A stretch of 64,000 nt of DNA, taken from NCBI GenBank assembly GCA_017622555.1, contig JAGAQV010000014.1:62001-126000 (forward strand). The letters are read 5' to 3'. The notes beneath the pieces were generated by a model. It was not told the DNA's origin. It did no database searches and saw nothing but the letters and a program-made list of their open reading frames with translations. Position numbers and translations under genes: made by a program. Below, piece by piece: positions 1-7,179 of the stretch. The first letter of the stretch is position 1. Every line of letters begins with the position of its first letter. Source of the DNA: Clostridia bacterium (lineage in GTDB: Bacteria > Bacillota > Clostridia > Oscillospirales > Acutalibacteraceae).

Positions 1-547
1 GTGGGTCAACAACAGCGGCCGCTTCGGGTAAGCGTTCGGGCGGTAAATGGTGGTCGGTTACAACAACGGTCATACCAAGACTGTTTGCAAGTGCAATTTC
101 ATCATAACAGGAAATGCCGTTATCAACTGTAATTATTAAATCGACACCCAATTCTTTCAAACGGCGAACAGCATCACAGTTCATACCATAACCTTCGCTA
201 AAGCGGTCAGGAATATAGTAAATACAGTCAGCGCCACGGCCTATAAGATATTTATATAAAAGTGCAGTTGCAGTAACACCGTCACAGTCATAGTCGCCGT
301 AAACGGCAATTTTTTTATTTTCACTTATATTTAAATTTACAATATCCGCGGCGTGCATAATGTCAATAAGCTCATAAGCATCTGAAAAATACGGCTCGTC
401 AGATAAAAATTGTTCTAAATCGGTCGGATCAGTATATCCACGTGAAGCCGAAATAAGCGCAACAATAGGCTCAACGTCACATTCAAGAGCCAATTCCTTT
501 GCTTTAATTCGGTCAACAGCTTTTACCTGCCATTTCTTATATGCCAT
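1..547 (-). CDS. recJ: RecJ single-stranded-DNA exonuclease, 5' part of gene (C-terminus outside window)
   Basis: Only the first 182 codons are present; the gene runs off the left edge. RecJ is a cytoplasmic 5'-3' exonuclease on single-stranded DNA used in recombination and repair. The translated N-terminus carries the DHH-phosphoesterase signature YGDYDCDGVTATALLY near residues 83-98, then DNGIS and TDHH, the metal-binding motifs of the family. The ATG at 547 is preceded by a GGCGGTGA-type ribosome site. A promoter lies just upstream at 592-620, so this gene probably starts its own transcript. Assignment rests on motif recognition in a partial protein; another DHH-family enzyme is possible but unlikely. 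Confidence 0.9.
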   Translation of the reverse strand, partial: MAYKKWQVKAVDRIKAKELALECDVEPIVALISASRGYTDPTDLEQFLSDEPYFSDAYELIDIMHAADIVNLNISENKKIAVYGDYDCDGVTATALLYKYLIGRGADCIYYIPDRFSEGYGMNCDAVRRLKELGVDLIITVDNGISCYDEIALANSLGMTVVVTDHHLPPERLPEAAAVVDP

Positions 548-591
548 ACTTTTCACCGCCTTTTAGATATACTTATCCAATATAATAATAT

Positions 592-620
592 ATAATAACA
601 TATTTTAGCGCTTTTTTCAA
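592..620 (-). promoter_or_regulatory. Predicted sigma-A promoter of recJ
   Basis: On the minus strand: TTGAAA (615-620), 17-bp spacer, TATTAT (592-597), about 40 bases before the recJ start. Confidence 0.5.
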
Positions 621-632
621 TAATTATATACA

Positions 633-667
633 TAAAAAAACACGGCAAAAGTAAGACTTTACCGTGG
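633..667 (-). terminator. Intrinsic terminator after the zinc-ribbon membrane gene
   Basis: On the minus strand a hairpin with CACGG/CCGTG outer arms and AAAGT/CTTTT inner arms is followed by a run of seven T. It follows the stop at 675 and ends the ttcA-zinc-ribbon transcript. Confidence 0.8.
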
Positions 668-674
668 TTTAAAA

Positions 675-1076
675 TTAATTGAATATTAAATATAAAATAC
701 CCCACACAGTAGGTAAAAGAACACCAATGTACTTGATTAAATATATAATAAGCCATACAAGCGATTCAAAAAAAGGTATTTTAATATACATAGTTAAAAT
801 ACGCTGAAAAGTCGTAATAATAAGTGCCAAAGATGCCGTAACAGCAGTTGCAAGCCAATAGCTTTCCATTTGAATAAAAAGTCCCGCAATTACACAAAAG
901 GCTGTAGCGCCCAAAACAAATGCAAACCTTTTTAAGAAATAAAAAAGTAAATACTTATTTAGCTTTTTCTTTTCAAAGCGACCCGGAATTTCTGGCTCAT
1001 AGGTAAGGGTTGTTTGACATATAGGACAAGTCTTGTCCGCCCTTACAGTCATTTCACAAAGTGGGCATTTTTTCAT
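675..1076 (-). CDS. Zinc-ribbon membrane protein, unknown function
   Basis: A 133-residue protein with a short N-terminal zinc ribbon (Cys4, Cys7, Cys17, Cys20, two CxxC knuckles), a basic linker (FEKKKLNK) and about three hydrophobic helices from residue 50 to the end. This is the layout of small zinc_ribbon_2-type membrane proteins found widely in Clostridia, with no known function. Its ATG overlaps the stop of the TtcA-family gene by four bases, so the two are translationally coupled. A terminator follows. I cannot name a substrate or partner. Confidence 0.75.
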   Translation of the reverse strand: MKKCPLCEMTVRADKTCPICQTTLTYEPEIPGRFEKKKLNKYLLFYFLKRFAFVLGATAFCVIAGLFIQMESYWLATAVTASLALIITTFQRILTMYIKIPFFESLVWLIIYLIKYIGVLLPTVWGILYLIFN

Positions 1077-1924
1077 TGTTCCTGCTCCTTAAATTTTTCT
1101 AAAAAAGAATGAATTTCACCCGAATCACAGTCACGATATGCAGGCATTGTAGCAAGATTTACATTGTGAAGACTGCGAAAAATATTATCGGCAGCGTTTG
1201 GGTTAACTGTATTCATATATTTAATAAGTGCTTTGGTTTCCTTACGCTTTGAAAGGTCTTCCCTTTCCTTACTTTCGGCGGTCAGCTTACAAGCGCACTG
1301 CAAAAAGTGAAGCCCGTTATAGTTTGCCCAGGAAATAATATCTTCTTCTTTTACACGGTAAAGCGGACGGATAAGCTGCATACCCTCAAAATTCGTGCTA
1401 TGAAGCTTTGGTAGCATTGTTTTAATTTCGCTCGAATAACACATACTCATTAAAACGGTTTCTATAACGTCGTCAAAATGGTGCCCTAAAGCAATTTTAT
1501 TACAGCCAAGCTCCTTTGCCTTACTGTAAAGACAACCACGTCGCATACGGGCGCATAAATAACATGGTGAGCCGCCTACACGAGTTGTAACGTCAAAAAT
1601 ATCACTTTCAAAAACAGTAATTGGTATATTAAGCGTTTTTGCATTTTCTTCTATAAGCGAGCGGTTTTCAGCTGTATAACCGGGGTCCATAACCAAGAAA
1701 ACAAGTTCAAAGGGATATGCGCTGTGCTTTTGAAGCTGTTGCATACATTTGGCAAGTATCATAGAATCCTTGCCGCCCGAAATACAAACGGCAATTTTGT
1801 CGTTTTCCTGTATCAGCTCATATTCCTGCACAGCGGCAATAAAGTTAACCCAAATTGTTTTGCGGTATTTTTTAATTATACTGCGCTCAATTTCAATATG
1901 CTTTTCAAACTTTCTTTCAGCCAA
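1073..1924 (-). CDS. ttcA: TtcA-family tRNA 2-thiolation enzyme
   Basis: A 283-residue PP-loop ATPase of the TtcA/TtuA family, which adenylates a tRNA base and replaces oxygen with sulfur using an iron-sulfur cluster. The PP-loop SGGKDS is at residues 49-54, the CxxC pair at Cys121/Cys124, the LGHHFDDVIET motif near 146-156, and a further Cys at about 210, giving the three-cysteine cluster arrangement of the family. Start is a TTG at 1924 with AGGAG six bases upstream. The tRNA target in Firmicutes (C32 or another position) cannot be told from sequence. The downstream zinc-ribbon gene is coupled to it. Confidence 0.8.
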   Translation of the reverse strand: MAERKFEKHIEIERSIIKKYRKTIWVNFIAAVQEYELIQENDKIAVCISGGKDSMILAKCMQQLQKHSAYPFELVFLVMDPGYTAENRSLIEENAKTLNIPITVFESDIFDVTTRVGGSPCYLCARMRRGCLYSKAKELGCNKIALGHHFDDVIETVLMSMCYSSEIKTMLPKLHSTNFEGMQLIRPLYRVKEEDIISWANYNGLHFLQCACKLTAESKEREDLSKRKETKALIKYMNTVNPNAADNIFRSLHNVNLATMPAYRDCDSGEIHSFLEKFKEQEQ

Positions 1925-1940
1925 AATAAACTCCTAAATA

Positions 1941-1980
1941 AAAAATTCCGTTACAAGTATAGTATACCTGTAACGGAATA
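1941..1980 (-). terminator. Intrinsic terminator after the NhaC-type transporter
   Basis: An 11-bp perfect stem, ATTCCGTTACA pairing with TGTAACGGAAT, followed on the minus strand by TTTTTATTT. It separates the transporter from ttcA. Confidence 0.85.
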
Positions 1981-1995
1981 AAATTTCAATATAAA

Positions 1996-3579
1996 TTATG
2001 CGGCTTTCTTTTTGGTAAGTGCTTTAATTACAAACAAGGTGCCAACAGTTAGAAGAAGCGCAAATGCGAGTGAAATCCAAGCATTCTGAACAAAGCCCGA
2101 GAAGATATAGCTTACAAAAGAAATACCTGCAACGGTCAAAGCGTAAGGAAGCTGAGTTGATACGTGGTTAATGTGATCACACTGTGCACCTGCGGATGAC
2201 ATAATTGTAGTGTCAGAAATGGGTGAGCAATGGTCACCGCAAACCGCACCGGCAAGACAAGCAGACATACTCATAATACCGAGTGCGCTGTTAACGTCGA
2301 AGATGCTGGTAACGATAGGGATAAGAATACCAAAAGTGCCCCAAGAAGTACCGGTAGCAAATGCAATACCGCAAGCAACAATGAAAATAATTGCAGGCAA
2401 GAAGTTATTAAGACCGCTTGCATCTGCAAGTGCTGCTTTAACAAAACCGTCAGAATCCAGAAGACCGGTCATATTCTTAAGTGAGGTTGCCATTGTAAGA
2501 ATAAGAATTGCGGGAACCATTGCATTAAAGCCCTTAGGAATACAAGCCATAGCTTCCTTAAAGGTGATAAGGCGACGTGCAACAAAGTAAATAATTACAA
2601 AGACAAGCGCAATAAGACCGCCCCAGGGAAGACCAACTGTAGCATCGGTATTACCGAAAGCATCAGCAAATGAAAGTCCGCCTGACTGACCTATGTAATA
2701 GAGAGCGTATACGCAAATACCAATAAGAACAAGAATGGGTAAAACAAGGTCAATAACCTTTGCCTTGGGATTAGAGTCGGTTTCCTCATCATTTGCTGTA
2801 ACCATACCTGAAGTAAAGAGGTCGCCGTTTGCAGCATTTAATTCGTGAAGCTTCATAGGACCGTAATCAAACTTCATAAGAACGATTGCAATAATAAACA
2901 CGAAGGTCATTAAAGAATAGAAGTTATACGGAATGGCCTGAATAAACATTTTAAGACCGCTAACGCCTTCGGGTGCATATTCAGAAACAGCAGCTGCCCA
3001 AGATGAAATTGGAGCAATCATACAAACAGGTGCTGCAGTAGCATCAATAAGATAAGCCAATTTAGAACGTGAAATCTTAGCCTTATCGGTAACAGGACGC
3101 ATAACCGCACCAACAGTTAAGCAGTTAAAATAGTCATCAATAAAGATAAGTACGCCAAAAGCAAAGGTTGCAAGAGATGCACCGATCTTGCCCTTAACAT
3201 TCTTAGCAGCCCAACGACCGAATGCCTGAGCGCCACCAGCCTTGTTTAAAAGTGCAACAATAACACCCAAAATAACCAAGAAGATAAAGATGCCTGCTGT
3301 ACCCGAAACGGATGCAATAAGACCATCATTTATTATCGAGTCAATGGTTTTGATGGGTTTAAAGCTAGTTGCAAGCAAGCCGCCTGCTAAAATACCGATG
3401 AAAAGTGAGGAATAAACTTCCTTGGTGAGAAGTGCCAAGCCGATAGCTATAACGGGTGGGAAAAGTGACCAAAGGGTGCCGACAGGACTCATAATATTAC
3501 CTGTAAGAGCACAAAGTACACCAAAGCCCACAACGAATGCTATTATAAGCACTTTGGGGATAATTTTCTTTGCTGTCAT
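1996..3579 (-). CDS. NhaC-family transporter under lysine riboswitch, probable lysine importer
   Basis: A 527-residue polytopic membrane protein of the NhaC antiporter family with roughly a dozen hydrophobic helices, a cytoplasmic loop near residues 240-265, and family-like segments such as FIDDYFNCLTVGAVMRP and GDHCSPISDTT. Family members exchange ions, organic acids or amino acids, so sequence alone does not give the substrate. A lysine riboswitch and its terminator lie directly upstream (3601-3809). NhaC-type proteins under L-box control have been proposed as lysine transporters in comparative genomics (Rodionov and colleagues), and that is the best functional call. The ATG follows AAGGAG. 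It is monocistronic, bounded by terminators. Confidence 0.85.
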   Translation of the reverse strand: MTAKKIIPKVLIIAFVVGFGVLCALTGNIMSPVGTLWSLFPPVIAIGLALLTKEVYSSLFIGILAGGLLATSFKPIKTIDSIINDGLIASVSGTAGIFIFLVILGVIVALLNKAGGAQAFGRWAAKNVKGKIGASLATFAFGVLIFIDDYFNCLTVGAVMRPVTDKAKISRSKLAYLIDATAAPVCMIAPISSWAAAVSEYAPEGVSGLKMFIQAIPYNFYSLMTFVFIIAIVLMKFDYGPMKLHELNAANGDLFTSGMVTANDEETDSNPKAKVIDLVLPILVLIGICVYALYYIGQSGGLSFADAFGNTDATVGLPWGGLIALVFVIIYFVARRLITFKEAMACIPKGFNAMVPAILILTMATSLKNMTGLLDSDGFVKAALADASGLNNFLPAIIFIVACGIAFATGTSWGTFGILIPIVTSIFDVNSALGIMSMSACLAGAVCGDHCSPISDTTIMSSAGAQCDHINHVSTQLPYALTVAGISFVSYIFSGFVQNAWISLAFALLLTVGTLFVIKALTKKKAA

Positions 3580-3600
3580 TTTTAATTCTCCTTAAAAATA

Positions 3601-3634
3601 AATAAAAACCGTAACTGCAAAAAGCAATTACGGT
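3601..3634 (-). terminator. Riboswitch-controlled terminator before the NhaC-type gene
   Basis: On the minus strand ACCGTAATTGC pairs with GCAGTTACGGT and is followed by TTTTTATT. It lies between the lysine aptamer and the transporter start, as in transcription-attenuating L-box leaders. Confidence 0.85.
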
Positions 3635-3647
3635 AATTTAAAAATAA

Positions 3648-3809
3648 ATAACCGATAGCTCTCCACAAAAGTGACAGTCTACAGCATATTTTACTGCAAA
3701 CCAACAGAAATTTTAAAGGCAATAAAACTTCCATTTCGGCGGTTGTCCCTTTCATATACAGATTTGCCTACCTGAATGTATACTACTGATGGCATACCGC
3801 ACCTCTATC
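3648..3809 (-). promoter_or_regulatory. Lysine riboswitch (L-box)
   Basis: Reading the minus strand, the leader starts with GATAGAGGTGCGG, continues with GGGACAACCGCCGAAATGG, then CTGTTGG, and ends with CTGTAGACTGTC and GGAGAGCTATC. These match the conserved blocks of the L-box aptamer (5' GATAGAGGTGCG, the GCCGAAG-like core block, and 3' GGAGGGCTATC), with GATAG and CTATC forming the closing P1 helix. A terminator follows. Lysine binding should promote termination and repress the transporter. Confidence 0.9.
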
Positions 3810-3815
3810 AATGGC

Positions 3816-3844
3816 ATAATAACACATATATATTTTTTAGTCAA
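3816..3844 (-). promoter_or_regulatory. Promoter of the lysine-riboswitch leader
   Basis: TTGACT (3839-3844), 17-bp spacer, TATTAT (3816-3821) on the minus strand, placing the transcript start at the 5' edge of the aptamer. Confidence 0.7.
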
Positions 3845-3854
3845 CAAAAAGTTT

Positions 3855-5663
3855 TTATTTATTAAAATATTCGATAATATTATTCGCATTTTGCTCAGTT
3901 ATGCCTTTAACCGACATAAGTGCTGACTTTTCGGCTGCTTTAATTTTCGACATACTTCCAAAATGCTTTAAAAGCGCATTCGCTTTTTTATCGCCTATAC
4001 CCTTAATATTTGTTAGCTCTCTGCCTAGCATTTTTTTACTTTGAAGCTGCTTTTGGTAGCTTATTGCAAAGCGGTGAACTTCGTCCTGAATATTGGTTAT
4101 AAGAGTAAAAACACGACGGTTTGATTTTATAACAATATCGCCGCCTGTAGTAGCAATTGCACGAGTGCGGTGCTTACTGTCCTTAACCATACCAAAAAGC
4201 GGAACGTTAATCCCGTACTTTTCCAAAACTGGTAAAACTGCGCCAATTTGTCCCTTTGCACCGTCAAGCAAAATAAGGTCAGGCAAAACTGCAAAATCCG
4301 GGTTTTCGCCCTTTTTATATTCACTAAAACGGCGGTCAAGCACTTCATTCATTGAACGGTAATCGTCCTGTCCCAAAAAGCCCTTGATTTTAAAGCGCTT
4401 ATACCCTGCCTTATACGGCTTTGCGTCCTTAAAAATTATCATACCAGCAACATTGTTGTCGCCCGACATATTTGATATATCATAAGCTTCAATAACACGT
4501 GGAACCTTATCAAGATTTAACAGCTCTTTAAGCTCATTCAGTACCGACATTTCACGTGTGGTTTTTTCGGTTTTTTCCGAAAGGTTCTGCACAGCATTAT
4601 TTTGACACATTTCAATAATGCGCTTTTGTTCGCCCTGCTTTGGCACAATAACGCTTATCTTTTTATCACAAGTTTCACTAAGCCAAGTAGCTATCAGTTC
4701 GCTTCCGTCAAATTCCTCATCAGTTAAAATACGTGTTGGAATATCAGTTTTACCTGCATAATATTGCTGTAAAAATTCGGCATAAAAATCCTGCTTTTCC
4801 AAAACGTCTTCAATAAAGAAGTGTTGCTTATCCCAAAGCTTAAAATTGCGGAATTTTAATACTGCAACACATGCTGTACCGTCAAAAATAACCGATGCAA
4901 AAACGTCCTGTTCCTTATAGCTTATTTCAACAACCTTTTGCTTTTGTTTGATTTTATTTATAGCATTTATTCGGTCACGAAGACGTGCCGCAAGTTCAAA
5001 ATTAAGGCTTTCGGCGGCATTCTCCATCTGCTTTGTCAACGTGGTTATTGAATTTGCCTCAATATCGCCTTTTTTAATAAAATCAACTGCGGCAGATATG
5101 TTATTATTATAATCCTGTACCGAAATGTTGGCCCTACAGGGCGCATCACAAAGCCCGATATGATAATCAAGGCACGGCTTTGTCGGCTTATCAAAGCTGC
5201 GGTTACAGCTTGGTAGTTTAAAAATTTTTCTCACTTCATCAACCGTTTGTGAAACAATAAAGCCCGAATTATAAGGTCCTATAAATTCACCCGTTTTATC
5301 AAGCTGTTTAACCGACTGAATTTTCTTCCATTTATCGTTAGTGATTTTAATGTAAAAGCTTCCTTTATCGTCCTTAAGCAAAATATTATATTTGGGTTGG
5401 TGCTGTTTAATAAGCGAATTTTCAAGTATAAGCGCTTCAAATTCGCTGTCGCAAATAATATATTCAAAATCATTAACACAGCTTACCATTTTATGCACCT
5501 TCGGTGTGTGCTGGTTTCCTGCGCCAAAATACTGCGTAACACGGTTTTTAAGCGCTTTCGCTTTGCCGACGTATATAACCGTTCCACCCTTATCCTTCAT
5601 AATATAAACACCTGGTTTTAAGGGCAAATTATTAGCCTTTGATTTAAGTTCTGATAAAGTCAA
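3855..5663 (-). CDS. uvrC: UvrC excinuclease subunit
   Basis: Nucleotide-excision repair endonuclease that makes both incisions around a UvrB-bound lesion. It has an N-terminal GIY-YIG domain (KPGVYIMKD then VIYVGKAK), a Cys-containing segment (SCNRSF, CLDYHIGLCDAPC), a UVR motif that binds UvrB (FELAARLRDRI, about 205-215), the RNase H-like C-terminal nuclease domain, and helix-hairpin-helix repeats near the end (IKGIGDKKANALLKHFG). I chose the TTG at 5663 because AAGGTGG lies about nine bases upstream; the GTG at 5675 overlaps that ribosome site. Length is about 602 residues, normal for UvrC. Confidence 0.95.
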   Translation of the reverse strand: MTLSELKSKANNLPLKPGVYIMKDKGGTVIYVGKAKALKNRVTQYFGAGNQHTPKVHKMVSCVNDFEYIICDSEFEALILENSLIKQHQPKYNILLKDDKGSFYIKITNDKWKKIQSVKQLDKTGEFIGPYNSGFIVSQTVDEVRKIFKLPSCNRSFDKPTKPCLDYHIGLCDAPCRANISVQDYNNNISAAVDFIKKGDIEANSITTLTKQMENAAESLNFELAARLRDRINAINKIKQKQKVVEISYKEQDVFASVIFDGTACVAVLKFRNFKLWDKQHFFIEDVLEKQDFYAEFLQQYYAGKTDIPTRILTDEEFDGSELIATWLSETCDKKISVIVPKQGEQKRIIEMCQNNAVQNLSEKTEKTTREMSVLNELKELLNLDKVPRVIEAYDISNMSGDNNVAGMIIFKDAKPYKAGYKRFKIKGFLGQDDYRSMNEVLDRRFSEYKKGENPDFAVLPDLILLDGAKGQIGAVLPVLEKYGINVPLFGMVKDSKHRTRAIATTGGDIVIKSNRRVFTLITNIQDEVHRFAISYQKQLQSKKMLGRELTNIKGIGDKKANALLKHFGSMSKIKAAEKSALMSVKGITEQNANNIIEYFNK

Positions 5664-5760
5664 AAAAATCACCACCTTTAATGCTATTTTATATTATTTT
5701 ATGCTTTACTTCAATAAGAATTTTTTATATAATAATTAAAAATACTTAAGGAGGGATTTT

Positions 5761-6105
5761 GTGAGAAAATTTTTAGCATTAAACTTAGCTTTAATTATTC
5801 TTTTGCTTACTTCTTGCAGTGAGGCTAATACATCATCCCATCCCGACATTGTTGTGAATTTACCCGACGGAAGCATGGCAAACGGACAAACAAGCCTGCC
5901 TGACAGTATTGATAAGAATACTGTGAGCATTGCTGAGCCTGATATAACTGTTGATTATTACGTTGGAAGCAGCACAACGAAAAAATTTCATTTAAAGGAC
6001 TGCCAATGGGCTCAAAAGCTTAAGGAAGAAAATCGTGTATATTTTTCAGGATATAATGAATTTATTGAAAACGGTTTTACTCCCTGCAAAACCTGTAATC
6101 CATAA
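5761..6105 (+). CDS. Small lipoprotein with nuclease-associated Cys/His tail domain
   Basis: A 114-residue predicted lipoprotein. Residues 1-19 form a type II signal peptide with lipobox LTSC (Cys19). Residues 67-114 have the pattern YVGSSTTKKFH, then Cys81, RVYF and CKTC (Cys109/Cys112), giving one His and three Cys. The same module is often the C-terminal tail of secreted thermonuclease-like or ComEC-type proteins in Firmicutes, where it resembles the Ada metal-binding fold; here it stands alone on a lipoprotein anchor. The GTG start has AAGGAGGG upstream. A terminator follows the stop. Function is unknown. Confidence 0.7.
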   Translation: MRKFLALNLALIILLLTSCSEANTSSHPDIVVNLPDGSMANGQTSLPDSIDKNTVSIAEPDITVDYYVGSSTTKKFHLKDCQWAQKLKEENRVYFSGYNEFIENGFTPCKTCNP

Positions 6106-6114
6106 TAATTGTTT

Positions 6115-6149
6115 AAAACCTCCATATAATTAAATATGGAGGTTTTTTT
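6115..6149 (+). terminator. Terminator hairpin that also contains the next gene's Shine-Dalgarno
   Basis: A 13-bp perfect stem (AAAACCTCCATAT, 6115-6127; ATATGGAGGTTTT, 6134-6146) with a six-base loop and a T run to 6149. The 3' arm contains GGAGG at 6138-6142, seven bases before the ATG at 6150, so folding would both end transcription and hide the ribosome site. Confidence 0.8.
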
Positions 6150-6650
6150 ATGAAACTTAAAAATTTTATTTGGGCTTTTTTAATAATTGGCCTTGCGGGT
6201 GGTCTTGGTCACTTTGTTTATAAGTGGAGTGGTGATAACACAATATTGGGGTACTTTTTTCCCGTAAATGAGAGCACCTGGGAACACCTAAAGCTTCTGT
6301 TCTTCCCTACTTTAGTTTTTTCAGTAGTTGAATATTTCTTGATTAAAGATAAGGTGAAAGGTTATCTTCCCTCGGTTGCTGTTTCACTTATGGTGGGGCT
6401 TATTGCTATTGTAACTGTTTTCTACACCTATTCAGGTGTTTTGGGCTTTAAAATTGAATGGTTTAACATTGCAATTTATTACATTGCGTTATTTATTATG
6501 CTCGCCGTTAAAACACTTCTTATTATGAGTGAGGTTGTAGACAGTAAGCTTGCCACATGGTTATCTTTGTTATGGATATTTGTAATGGCGCTAATGTTTA
6601 TATTTTTCACCTATAATCCACTTGATTTCGGCATTTTTAAAGAGCTATAA
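6150..6650 (+). CDS. Small integral membrane protein (DUF6512-like)
   Basis: A 166-residue protein with about five membrane helices and almost no soluble part. The motif FPVNESTWEHLKLLFFP near residues 37-53 is the recognisable element of a conserved Firmicutes family of unknown function, which I recall as DUF6512; the number is from memory. The ATG has GGAGG seven bases upstream, but that site lies in the 3' arm of the terminator of the preceding lipoprotein gene, so expression from upstream transcripts should be blocked twice. No separate promoter is obvious in the 45-base gap; one inside the lipoprotein gene is possible. Confidence 0.65.
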   Translation: MKLKNFIWAFLIIGLAGGLGHFVYKWSGDNTILGYFFPVNESTWEHLKLLFFPTLVFSVVEYFLIKDKVKGYLPSVAVSLMVGLIAIVTVFYTYSGVLGFKIEWFNIAIYYIALFIMLAVKTLLIMSEVVDSKLATWLSLLWIFVMALMFIFFTYNPLDFGIFKEL

Positions 6651-6677
6651 AAATTTTGTATTTTTTTGAGAAGATAC

Positions 6678-6797
6678 AAATTATAGTTTATCGGGGACGC
6701 TAGCCCCTATGAATATACAATTAAATTGTTGTATAATTACGAATTACGCATTACGAATTACGCATTACGAATTTCGCCTCAGCGATAACCCCAAATT
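6678..6797. repeat. Palindromic intergenic element, copy A
   Basis: The left end AAATTATAGTTTATCGGG and right end TCGCCTCAGCGATAA...CCCCAAATTT recur at 62107-62277 around a different interior. The ends are imperfect inverted repeats of each other (AAATT, three bases, GTTTATCG). The interior holds the hairpins GGGG/CCCC (6693-6707) and TATACAA/TTGTATA-like (6714-6735), then a 14-bp direct repeat ACGAATTACGCATT present about 2.6 times (6739-6774). No open reading frame is present. Confidence 0.65.
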
Positions 6798-6800
6798 TCT

Positions 6801-6910
6801 CGCACCTCACCCTCTCAGAGTTCGAATCTTCTATATATATCAGTAAAAATTGCAAAAAAATAAAGACCTAACTTTTCAGTTAAGTCCTTACTTGGCGCGC
6901 TGAAGAAGAT
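6801..6910. repeat. 110-bp duplicated block, copy 1: tRNA-Arg 3' end relic plus terminator
   Basis: The first 33 bases (starting CGCACCTCACCCTCTCAGAG) and the last 26 bases (through GGCGCGCTGAAGAAGAT) are identical to the block at 7011-7120. The right end is the 3' end of tRNA-Arg on the minus strand including CCA, followed by its own terminator hairpin (6862-6889). The rest of the tRNA is missing, so this is a truncated tRNA copy. Confidence 0.65.
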
Positions 6911-7010
6911 GTAACCGCTTCGCGTTTACCGTCCTCGGCGACCGTTTGCTTTGCAAACAGTACCCGCCTCACACTTCGGTGCTGAAAACAATTATTAATT
7001 GTTTCCTTAA
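6911..7010. repeat. String of short hairpins between the two tRNA-linked blocks
   Basis: About 100 bases consist largely of small inverted repeats: GTAACCGC/GCGTTTAC, GTTTGC/GCAAAC around TTT, CAC/GTG around ACTTCG, and AAACAATTA/TAATTGTTT. No coding frame and no match to a known RNA gene that I can recognise. Confidence 0.5.
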
Positions 7011-7120
7011 CGCACCTCACCCTCTCAGAGTTCGAATCTTCTAGTGCAAAAATATAATTATATAAAAAAATAAGGAACCTACTTTTCAGTAGATTCCTTA
7101 CTTGGCGCGCTGAAGAAGAT
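7011..7120. repeat. 110-bp duplicated block, copy 2, continuing into intact tRNA-Arg
   Basis: Same ends as the block at 6801-6910, exactly 210 bases apart. Its left part contains GAGTTCGAATCTTCT on the plus strand, identical to the sense T-arm of tRNA-Arg, so it forms a 15-bp inverted repeat with the tRNA gene itself. The terminators in the two copies differ in sequence on both arms but keep pairing. Confidence 0.65.
7061..7099 (-). terminator. Terminator of tRNA-Arg
   Basis: On the minus strand AAGGAATCTACT pairs with AGTAGGTTCCTT around GAAA, followed by a T run (7061-7071). Confidence 0.8.
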
Positions 7121-7179
7121 TCGAACTCCCGACCTTCTGGTCCGTAGCCAGACGCTCTATCCAGCTGAGCTATCAGCGC
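7103..7179 (-). tRNA. tRNA-Arg (anticodon ACG)
   Basis: The minus strand folds as a 77-base cloverleaf: acceptor GCGCTGA with TCAGCGC, discriminator G, encoded CCA; D-arm TAGCTCAGCTGGATAGAGC; anticodon stem TCTGG/CCAGA with loop CTACGGA, giving anticodon ACG at 7143-7145; T-arm GGGAG TTCGAAT CTTCT with two wobble pairs. A possible promoter lies upstream (TTGATT, 17 bp, TATTAT) and a terminator downstream. Confidence 0.95.

Noticed and set aside
6736-6775. Regular 14-bp repeats that might be a CRISPR array
   Set aside because: The units are contiguous with no spacers, only about 2.6 copies, and no cas gene is in the window.
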